Below, piece after piece: positions 1-5,576 of a DNA stretch of 7,605 nucleotides. Position 1 is the stretch's first letter. Every line of letters begins with the position of its first letter. A program made the translations under genes and the position numbers. Source of the DNA: Desulfovibrio sp. (lineage in GTDB: Bacteria; Desulfobacterota; Desulfovibrionia; Desulfovibrionales; Desulfovibrionaceae); assembly GCA_028708195.1 (NCBI GenBank), contig JAQVZK010000111.1, positions 1 to 7,605 of the forward strand, given 5' to 3'. The notes under the pieces are model-generated. The model was not told where the DNA came from and searched no databases. It was given only the letters and a program-made list of their open reading frames with translations.

Positions 1-914
1 CCCTCGCCGGATACAGCGATCTGCCCTTTCGCCTGCTCTGCCGCCAATACGGCGCTGCCGTCTGCGTGACAGAAATGGTCAGCGCCAAGGGCCTTGTTTA
101 TGAGAGCCCCGGCACCAACGAACTGCTCATGAGCCTGCCCGAGGACCAGCCGCTGGTCGTACAGCTTTTTGGGGCCGAAGCCCCCTTTCTGAGCCGGGCT
201 GTCAGCCTGCTGCGCGAAGCCGGGTACGGCTGGTTTGACCTCAACATGGGCTGCTCGGTTTCAAAGGTGCTGCGTCAGGGCGCGGGCGCGGCCATGCTTG
301 GCGATACGGACAATATTCTTGAGGTGGCCCGCGCCATGCTGGCCGCCGCCGGACCGGGAAGGGTGGGCTTCAAGCTGCGTCTGGGGCTCGACGACGCGCG
401 CGCCGTACTGCCAGACCTGGCCCTGCGGCTCGAAGACGCGGGCGCGGGCTGGCTTGTGCTGCACCCGCGCACGGCCCGTCAGGGCTTTGGCGGCACCGCC
501 CAGTGGCAGGCCCTGGCGGATCTGGCCCCGCGGCTCTCCATCCCCCTCATGGCCAGCGGCGACCTGTTTACCGCCGCCGACGGCATGGCCTGCCTGGAGC
601 AGACCGGCGTTGCCGGGCTTATGTACGCACGCGGTGCCATGCACAATCCCGCCATTTTTGCCGACCACGCAGCCCTTTGCGCGGGCGGACAGCCGCAAGC
701 CCAGGATGCGGACGGGCTCAAGGCCATGATTTTACGCCATATGGAGCTTGCCCAGATGCACTGCCCCGGCAAGGCGGCCATCTGGAAGATGCGCAGCGTG
801 GTACCGCGCTATGTGCGCGCCCTGCCCGGCGCGCGGGCCTTGCGCCAGGAGCTGTGCCGCTGCTCAAGCTGGAAAGAACTTGAAGAAGCACTGGACAGAT
901 GCCTGACTGTTTGA
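1..914 (+). CDS. tRNA-dihydrouridine synthase (Dus family), 5' end cut by window
   Basis: Reduces uridines in the D-loop of tRNA to dihydrouridine, using FMN and NADPH, in the cytoplasm. The reading frame is open from base 3, and 303 residues are visible before TGA at 912-914. The family is usually about 310-340 residues, so only a short N-terminus is missing; the GTG at 66 is internal. Visible motifs in order: LAGYSDLPFR (FMN-site strand, normally AGxTDxPFR), TEMVSAKG, VQLFG, DLNMGCSVSKV with the expected catalytic Cys at bases 252-254, FKLRLG, the LHPRT..QGFGG block (family HGRTxxQGYxG), ASGDL, and a phosphate-binding MYARGAMHNPAIF block. One oddity is Ser where the family usually has Pro after the catalytic Cys. 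It resembles the NifR3/DusB-like branch more than DusA or DusC, but I cannot fix the subfamily. A hairpin with T-run follows at once, suggesting transcription ends here. Confidence 0.93.
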   Translation, partial: LAGYSDLPFRLLCRQYGAAVCVTEMVSAKGLVYESPGTNELLMSLPEDQPLVVQLFGAEAPFLSRAVSLLREAGYGWFDLNMGCSVSKVLRQGAGAAMLGDTDNILEVARAMLAAAGPGRVGFKLRLGLDDARAVLPDLALRLEDAGAGWLVLHPRTARQGFGGTAQWQALADLAPRLSIPLMASGDLFTAADGMACLEQTGVAGLMYARGAMHNPAIFADHAALCAGGQPQAQDADGLKAMILRHMELAQMHCPGKAAIWKMRSVVPRYVRALPGARALRQELCRCSSWKELEEALDRCLTV

Positions 915-919
915 GACGC

Positions 920-946
920 TCGCCTTCTGCATGGCGATATTTTTTT
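920..946 (+). terminator. Small rho-independent terminator after the dus gene
   Basis: A perfect 5-bp stem TCGCC/GGCGA (920-924 with 933-937) closes an 8-base loop and is followed by TA and seven T (940-946). It begins 6 bases after the dus stop. The stem is short, so termination may be partial. The position and T-run make it the best explanation for this stretch. Confidence 0.5.
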
Positions 947-1024
947 CTGCAAAGTCATACTTCTTTCTACAAAACACTACATGCTGTCCCCAATGCGCCG
1001 CAGCAACACGGCCCAAGGCACAGC

Positions 1025-1029
1025 AGGAG
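1025..1029 (+). promoter_or_regulatory. Ribosome binding site that fixes the ispH start
   Basis: AGGAG lies 5 bases before the ATG at 1035. An earlier in-frame ATG at 981 would add 18 residues and has no comparable purine-rich site. The start at 1035 also gives the normal IspH N-terminus with its first cluster cysteine at residue 12. Confidence 0.8.
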
Positions 1030-1034
1030 AACAT

Positions 1035-1901
1035 ATGAACGTTTGCCGCGCCAAAACAGCGGGTTTCTGCATGGGCGTCAGCCTGGCCCTGCAAAAGCTC
1101 AACTCTGCTCTGGAAGGCTCCACGGGGCGCGCGCAGGGCGCTGGTCCGGGCCGCATATGCACCCTTGGTCCCATTATCCACAATCCACAGGTGCTGGCCG
1201 AGTTTGAAGCCCGTGGCGTTGTCTGCGTCAAAGAGCCTTCGCAACTGCGACCAGACGACGTTGCCGTCATCCGCGCGCACGGCATCACCCGGCAGGTGGA
1301 GCGCCAGGTTTTTGAAAGTGGCGCAACCGTGATAGATGCCACCTGCCCCAGGGTAAAAAAAGCGCAGCTTTCCATCGCGCGCGCCACGACAAAGGGCGCG
1401 ACCCTGCTGCTTTTTGGCGAAGAAGATCACCCAGAGGTGCGCGGCCTTATTTCATACGCCAGCGGCCTTGCCCACGTTTTCGGCAATGCCGAAGAATTGG
1501 CGGCCCTGCATCTTGACCCGGGGCACCCCTATGTTCTTGCCTCGCAAACCACGCAGGACCGCGAAATTTTTACGGCCATACGCGACACCTTGTCGTGCTC
1601 ACTCAACGACCTTGTCGTGCTCTCCACCATTTGCGACGCAACCCGCGAACGGCAGCAGGAAGCCAGAAACATTGCCTCCTCGGTAGATGTCATGGTAGTC
1701 GTTGGGGGGCGCCAGAGCGGCAATACACGCAGGCTGGCGGATGTGGCCGCCCTCAGCGGCATCGCAACCTATCATGTTGAAAGCGCCGAAGAGCTTGAAT
1801 CGGCAAATTTTATAAATAAATCGCAGGCAGGACTTACGGCTGGGGCTTCTACGCCGAAAAGCCTTATAGACGCAGCCGAAGCATGGCTATCGTCGCTCTA
1901 G
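1035..1901 (+). CDS. ispH: 4-hydroxy-3-methylbut-2-enyl diphosphate reductase (IspH/LytB)
   Basis: Catalyses the last step of the MEP isoprenoid pathway, reducing HMBPP to IPP and DMAPP with an Fe-S cluster in the cytoplasm. At 288 residues it has the length of short bacterial IspH. All family landmarks are visible: cluster cysteines C12 (GFCMGV), C104 (DATCPRV) and C200 (STICDAT); substrate-site histidines H49 (IIHNPQV), H82 (IRAHG) and H132; catalytic glutamate E134 (DHPEVRG); the SQTT threonines at 172-173; S228 and N230 (GRQSGNT); and S272 (TAGASTP). It is therefore expected to be active. The 120-base gap from dus holds a likely terminator, so ispH probably has its own promoter in about 947-1020, but no convincing -35/-10 pair could be picked. 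The gene stays in the same frame as dus, with no stop between the two. Confidence 0.97.
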   Translation: MNVCRAKTAGFCMGVSLALQKLNSALEGSTGRAQGAGPGRICTLGPIIHNPQVLAEFEARGVVCVKEPSQLRPDDVAVIRAHGITRQVERQVFESGATVIDATCPRVKKAQLSIARATTKGATLLLFGEEDHPEVRGLISYASGLAHVFGNAEELAALHLDPGHPYVLASQTTQDREIFTAIRDTLSCSLNDLVVLSTICDATRERQQEARNIASSVDVMVVVGGRQSGNTRRLADVAALSGIATYHVESAEELESANFINKSQAGLTAGASTPKSLIDAAEAWLSSL

Positions 1902-1923
1902 AGCATTTTCACCCTGAAATGCT
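1902..1923 (+). terminator. Inverted repeat directly after ispH, possible terminator or dispersed repeat
   Basis: AGCATTTTCA (1902-1911) pairs with TGAAATGCT (1915-1923) around CCC, with one bulged T. It begins at the base after the ispH stop. Only a short, mixed TGTTC follows, so a classical T-run is missing. It could be a weak terminator, or one unit of a genome-wide intergenic palindrome; only a count in the full genome would tell. Confidence 0.4.
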
Positions 1924-1965
1924 TGTTCGACGGTTGAAGCATCTTGGCCCTGCAAACATTTCGCG

Positions 1966-1990
1966 GTGCGGACTTTACAAAAATCCGCGC
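1966..1990. repeat. Stem-loop in the ispH-cheV gap
   Basis: GTGCGGA (1966-1972) pairs with TCCGCGC (1984-1990), seven pairs including one T-G wobble, around an 11-base AT-rich loop. No T-run follows, so it is not a typical terminator. It directly abuts the next inverted repeat. Confidence 0.35.
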
Positions 1991-2025
1991 AGAACAGATC
2001 ACCCTATTCAATGTTACTCTGTTCT
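1991..2025. repeat. Perfect 8-bp inverted repeat upstream of cheV
   Basis: AGAACAGA (1991-1998) and TCTGTTCT (2018-2025) are exact reverse complements separated by 19 bases. The centres are 27 bases apart and the right arm ends 38 bases before the cheV start. The spacing suits a paired protein-binding site as well as a long-loop hairpin. No regulator can be named. Confidence 0.4.
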
Positions 2026-2063
2026 AACGGCCCGCCTGTGCAGCACGACCCTGGAGAGGCAGC

Positions 2064-3098
2064 ATGTCCCAATCTAATATTCTGCTTGAAGCTGGCACCA
2101 ACGAACTGGAAGTGGTCGAATTCTATCTTGATGAATTCGTTGCACCTTCCGGCGAAGAACCACGGATGGACGAAAACGGCCAGCCCGTCCCCCCTCCCTC
2201 CTACCGCGGCTACTACGGTGTCAACGTGGCCAAGGTGCTGGAAATCATCCGCATGCCCAAGGTTACAGAACTGCCAGAAGTACAGCACCCAAGCGTACTT
2301 GGCGCGTTCAACCTGCGCTCGCGCATCATCCCCCTTGTGGACCTCGCCATGTGGCTTGGCAAGACCCACCCCGGCAATGAAGAACAGCCCAAAACCATCG
2401 TGACGGAATTCAACAACGTCACCACGGCCTTTATGGTGTCTGGCGTCAACCGCAGCCACCGCATAAGCTGGGAGCAGGTCGAACCGCCGAACAAATATGT
2501 GGCCGCCATTTCAAACAATACCGTCATTGGCGTGGTCAAGCTTGAAGACCGCATCATTTTTCTGCTGGATCTGGAAAAAGTTGTGGCCAACCTTAATCCC
2601 AAACTGGGCCTGCGCCTGGGCGACCTCGGCAAAGACTGGAACAACTCCGGCTACCGCGCCCTGGTGGCCGACGACTCTGCCCTTGTACGCGAAATGCTGC
2701 GCGACCTGATGGAAAAAGCCGGCTTTACCGTGGAGGTCGTCTCCACCGGACGGGAGGCCTGGGAAAGGCTTGAGGACATCAAGCGCCGCTGCGAAGAAAG
2801 CGGGCAGCCCATTACAGACTATGTACACGTTATGGTTTCAGATATCGAAATGCCTGTCATGGACGGCCTCAACCTCACCCACCGCATCAAAACTGACAGA
2901 GTTCTCAGCAAGCTGCCCGTGATCCTGTTCTCTTCACTTATTACGGATAAACTCCGCCATAAGGGCGACAGCGTCGGGGCTGACGATCAGATATCCAAGC
3001 CAGAGGTCACACAACTGGCCCGCCGCGCCCTGGTGCTCATCAAAGCGCGGGAACAGGCCGACGCCGCTGAAAAAAATATGGCCGGTCAAACCGTATAG
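2064..3098 (+). CDS. cheV: Chemotaxis coupling protein CheV (CheW domain plus response-regulator receiver)
   Basis: Couples chemoreceptors to the CheA kinase and is tuned by phosphorylation of its receiver domain; it acts at the cytoplasmic face of receptor arrays. It has 344 residues. The N-terminal CheW-like domain spans about 13-180 (ELEVVEFYL, YGVNVAKVLEII, GAFNLRSRIIPLVDL, GVVKLEDRIIFLLDLEKV). The receiver spans about 197-328, with acidic pair D203/D204, phospho-acceptor D260 in VSDIEMPVMDG, S290 in the Thr/Ser switch position, and K312 in SKPE, so it should be phosphorylatable. Residues about 27-49 form a Pro- and acid-rich insert between the first two CheW strands. GGAG at 2053-2056, 7 bases before the ATG, supports the start. 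No other chemotaxis gene is present in the window, so it appears to be a stand-alone cheV. Confidence 0.95.
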   Translation: MSQSNILLEAGTNELEVVEFYLDEFVAPSGEEPRMDENGQPVPPPSYRGYYGVNVAKVLEIIRMPKVTELPEVQHPSVLGAFNLRSRIIPLVDLAMWLGKTHPGNEEQPKTIVTEFNNVTTAFMVSGVNRSHRISWEQVEPPNKYVAAISNNTVIGVVKLEDRIIFLLDLEKVVANLNPKLGLRLGDLGKDWNNSGYRALVADDSALVREMLRDLMEKAGFTVEVVSTGREAWERLEDIKRRCEESGQPITDYVHVMVSDIEMPVMDGLNLTHRIKTDRVLSKLPVILFSSLITDKLRHKGDSVGADDQISKPEVTQLARRALVLIKAREQADAAEKNMAGQTV

Positions 3099-3134
3099 CC
3101 ACAAAAGGGAAAGAATTTGAACGTGGAAGCGTTT

Positions 3135-3177
3135 TGTGGGGGAGGGCCTCTTCTGTAAAAGGGTCTCCTCCCCCACA
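3135..3177 (+). terminator. GC-rich 11-bp hairpin downstream of cheV
   Basis: TGTGGGGGAGG (3135-3145) and CCTCCCCCACA (3167-3177) are perfect reverse complements around a 21-base loop, starting 37 bases after the cheV stop. No T-run follows on either strand, so it may be a transcription or mRNA 3'-end block and not a canonical intrinsic terminator. It could also be part of a long selB leader. Confidence 0.5.
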
Positions 3178-3304
3178 TCCCATCCCCTAAAACTTTTATT
3201 CCTGATTCTGTTCACCACATAAAGTCCCCTGCCCCACAGTTGGTTTCCCCCCATGACGGCGTATACCCGCGCAAGTAGTCCTCGCCTGCGCCCTTCAAGA
3301 TAGA

Positions 3305-3359
3305 AACACTCTTGAACACTCCCCTCTATTGATGACGTCACAGGTTTTTGCCGCAAAAA
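3305..3359. promoter_or_regulatory. Clustered direct repeat and palindromes upstream of selB
   Basis: AACACTC occurs at 3305-3311 and again at 3315-3321, one helical turn apart. TGACGTCA (3333-3340) is a perfect 8-bp palindrome. TTTTTGC/GCAAAAA (3345-3351 and 3353-3359) is a 7-bp inverted repeat around one C. Together they sit just upstream of the candidate selB promoter, as operators often do. No known regulator motif was recognised, and each is short enough to arise by chance. Confidence 0.3.
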
Positions 3360-3376
3360 TACAGCTCTCCGCGCAT

Positions 3377-3406
3377 TTGCAAATGGCCTTTACCGCATGC
3401 TATCCT
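3377..3406 (+). promoter_or_regulatory. Candidate sigma70-type promoter for selB
   Basis: TTGCAA (3377-3382) and TATCCT (3401-3406) each match four of six consensus bases, with an 18-base spacer. Transcription would begin around 3413, giving a leader of only about 20 bases with the ribosome binding site in it. Confidence 0.35.
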
Positions 3407-3432
3407 GAGGCAACAACTTCAGGGGGTATCAT

Positions 3433-5406
3433 ATGGCTGTAGTGCTGGGCACAGCCGGTCATATCGACCACGGCAAAACATCACTGGTCCGTGCTCTTAC
3501 CGGCATTGACTGCGATCGGCTCGAAGAAGAAAAGCGTCGCGGAATCACCATTGAACTTGGCTTCGCCTGGGTAGACATGCCCGGCGGCGAAAAGCTGGGC
3601 ATAGTGGATGTGCCCGGTCACGAACGCTTTGTTAAAAATATGGTGGCCGGTGCCGCAGGCGTTGACTTTGTCATGCTGGTCATTGCCGCTGACGAGGGCG
3701 TCATGCCCCAGACCCGAGAACATCTCGAAATATGCTCTCTGCTCGGCATCCGTAACGGTTTTGTGGCCCTGACCAAGGCCGACATGGTGGAGTCCGACTG
3801 GCTGGACATGGTGACCGAAGACGTGCGCGGCTTTCTCGCTGGCAGCTTTCTTGAGGGCGCGCCCATCTTTCCCGTGTCATCAGCCACGGGTCAGGGTGTG
3901 GACGCGTTGCGTAACCACGTGTTTCAAATTGCAAAAGACCTGCCCGCCCGCCGCCGCAGCGACATTTTCCGCCAGCCTGTGGACCGCGTGTTCAGCATGA
4001 AAGGGCACGGCACCGTGATCACGGGCACGGTTGTGTCTGGCGCTGTCAAAGTGGGCGACGACGTGCGCTTCATGCCGCCAGACACCCCCACCAAGGCGCG
4101 CGGCCTGCAACGCCACAGTAAAAGCGTGGACGAAGTGCAGGCAGGCCAGCGCTGCGCCACCAACGTTCAGAGCCTTGAAATCGGCGATATCCAGCGCGGC
4201 CAGGTGCTGGCCCATCCCGGTGAGCTTTTCCCGGCAAAACGCTGGCTCATGCGCCTCACCTGCCTTTCTTCCGCCCCGCGCGCCCTGCGCCAGCGGGTGG
4301 AAATACATTTTCACCACGGCACACTGGAATGCCCGGCCCGCGTTGTTTTTTGGGACAGGGAAAAACTGGCCCCCGGCGAAACAGCCCTGGCGGAGATACG
4401 CTTCAAGGACGACATGGTGGGCGTTTTTGGCGACCACTGCGTGGTGCGCGCCTATTCACCCCTGCGAACGGTCGCGGGCGGCGTTCTTTTAAGCCCGCTG
4501 CCGCCAGACCTTCGCCGCAAAGACCCTGATTTGCAGACAAAGCTTGCCCTCCTGCACAAACTGCCCACCCTCGATCATGAAATTGAAATGGCCCCTGCGG
4601 GCAAGGCAGGAGCCAAAGCGCGAGACGAAGCCAGAGCCAGCCTCATCGAAACAGTGCTCACCCTGCGTGGCAACGAAGGTGCGGACGAAGCCCGCCTGCG
4701 GGTGCTCACGGGCTTTCCCCGGTCAGCGCTGGAGGCGGGGCTGCAACTCCTCTCCGCCCGTGGTTCGGCCCTGTGCTGGGACAAGGAGGGGCGCCTCTGG
4801 ATTGGCAAACAGCCCTTTGACAGCCTGCTGCAAGCCTGCCTGGCCAGGGGGGCCGAGTTGCACAAAAAAGACCCTCTCAAGCCCGGCTTCACGCGTGGTG
4901 CCCTGTGCGCCGGCTGGAGCAAAACCCTGCCCCAACGCCTTATCCAGCGCGTGCTGGACGCGGCCCTCAAGCAGGGAGAGCTGGCCCTTGAGGGCGAAGG
5001 CCTGCGGCTGGCCGGGCACAAGGTCAGCCTTGCCGCCGATCAGGCTGGCCTGCGTCAAAAACTGCTGGACGCCCACACTGCCTCCCCGCTGACACCGCCC
5101 AATATCAAGGATGTTCTTGAAGAGCTTGGCGTCAGCACCAAGGAGGCCGCCGCCGTGTTGCGCCTGCTTTGCGAAGAAGGCGCGCTGGTCAAGATCAAGG
5201 ACGGCCTCTACTACCACGGCCCGGCCCTGACCGATATTCTTGAGCGTGTACGGCGCTGGTTCGAGAGCAACGACAATCTGGATGTGGGCAGCCTCAAGGA
5301 AATACTGGGGCTCTCGCGCAAATACCTTATCGCCCTGCTGGAATATATGGACAACGAACGCATCACCGTGCGCGTGGGCGACCAGCGCCGGTATCGGGGG
5401 CGCTGA
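3433..5406 (+). CDS. selB: Selenocysteine-specific translation elongation factor SelB
   Basis: GTPase that delivers Sec-tRNA(Sec) to UGA codons marked by a SECIS hairpin in the mRNA. It has 657 residues, slightly longer than the usual 610-640. The G domain has P-loop GHIDHGKT (9-16), switch [10 protein letters not shown] (36-44), DVPGH (59-63), TKAD (114-117) and SSATGQG (149-155). The SelB-type barrel domains II and III follow at about 180-360, with GHGTVITGT at 191-199. The C-terminal half, from about 400, contains the winged-helix repeats that bind SECIS RNA, ending with a typical [24 protein letters not shown] block. The N-terminus [15 protein letters not shown] is canonical for SelB, and AGGGGGT lies 5 bases before the ATG, so the start is secure. 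No selA, selC or selD lies beside it. The gene implies that the organism makes selenoproteins. Confidence 0.97.
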   Translation: MAVVLGTAGHIDHGKTSLVRALTGIDCDRLEEEKRRGITIELGFAWVDMPGGEKLGIVDVPGHERFVKNMVAGAAGVDFVMLVIAADEGVMPQTREHLEICSLLGIRNGFVALTKADMVESDWLDMVTEDVRGFLAGSFLEGAPIFPVSSATGQGVDALRNHVFQIAKDLPARRRSDIFRQPVDRVFSMKGHGTVITGTVVSGAVKVGDDVRFMPPDTPTKARGLQRHSKSVDEVQAGQRCATNVQSLEIGDIQRGQVLAHPGELFPAKRWLMRLTCLSSAPRALRQRVEIHFHHGTLECPARVVFWDREKLAPGETALAEIRFKDDMVGVFGDHCVVRAYSPLRTVAGGVLLSPLPPDLRRKDPDLQTKLALLHKLPTLDHEIEMAPAGKAGAKARDEARASLIETVLTLRGNEGADEARLRVLTGFPRSALEAGLQLLSARGSALCWDKEGRLWIGKQPFDSLLQACLARGAELHKKDPLKPGFTRGALCAGWSKTLPQRLIQRVLDAALKQGELALEGEGLRLAGHKVSLAADQAGLRQKLLDAHTASPLTPPNIKDVLEELGVSTKEAAAVLRLLCEEGALVKIKDGLYYHGPALTDILERVRRWFESNDNLDVGSLKEILGLSRKYLIALLEYMDNERITVRVGDQRRYRGR

Positions 5407-5504
5407 TGCCTCTTCCGGGGCAGACCAGTGGCAGGCAAGACGGGTATGGCGCAAGCAGCCCCACGCCGTGGACAGAAAATATCGCTTCCCCGCTACTGTT
5501 CCTG

Positions 5505-5552
5505 TTGCAAATCATGCTTACAATACGTTAATAATGCTCATTTGCTCATAAT
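5505..5552 (+). promoter_or_regulatory. AT-rich promoter region of the reductase gene with direct repeat
   Basis: This is the most AT-rich stretch of the gap. TTGCAA (5505-5510) could be a -35 with TAATAA (5529-5534) as -10, 18 bases apart. CATAAT (5547-5552) is a better -10 match, but no good -35 sits upstream of it. TGCTCAT occurs twice, at 5535-5541 and 5543-5549, with an 8-base period over the likely start region. This suggests an operator, but I cannot name the regulator. Confidence 0.4.
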
Positions 5553-5576
5553 ACATTTCCCGTAAGGAGCGCACAA

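Larger units (their letters stand above)
3099..3432. other. Non-coding gap between cheV and selB
   Basis: These 334 bases carry no credible gene. An open frame on the - strand covers much of the gap but runs into cheV and resembles no protein I recognise. The gap holds an 11-bp hairpin (3135-3177), a C/T-rich stretch (about 3165-3260), a 10-bp-period direct repeat, two palindromes (3333-3359), a candidate promoter (3377-3406) and the selB ribosome binding site AGGGGGT (3421-3427). I see no tRNA cloverleaf, so selC is not here. Confidence 0.7.

Noticed and set aside
261..698. Long antisense and alternative-frame open frames inside dus, selB and the reductase gene
   Set aside because: They are shadows of strongly GC3-biased real genes, with low-complexity Arg/Pro/Ala-rich or His/Gly-rich translations and no domain motifs.
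912..937. TGA of dus as a selenocysteine codon with the following hairpin as SECIS
   Set aside because: The hairpin is only 5 bp, has no SECIS-like apical loop or bulge, and is followed by a T-run typical of a terminator. Dus and IspH are both complete without fusion.
1946..1957. Possible sigma54 promoter upstream of cheV (TTGGCCC...TGCA)
   Set aside because: The GG and GC elements are not separated by the required 10 bases.
2934..3356. 140-residue open frame on the - strand across the cheV 3' end and the gap
   Set aside because: It overlaps cheV on the opposite strand, shows no recognisable motif, and lies across the hairpin and C/T-rich gap; it looks like a chance frame in GC-rich DNA.
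3099..3432. tRNA-Sec (selC) or another RNA gene in the gap before selB
   Set aside because: No cloverleaf arms, TTC loop or acceptor stem pairing could be traced on either strand.
5461..5471. CCACGCCGTGG palindrome as a selB terminator
   Set aside because: As RNA it gives only a 4-bp stem with a 3-base loop and has no T-run after it.
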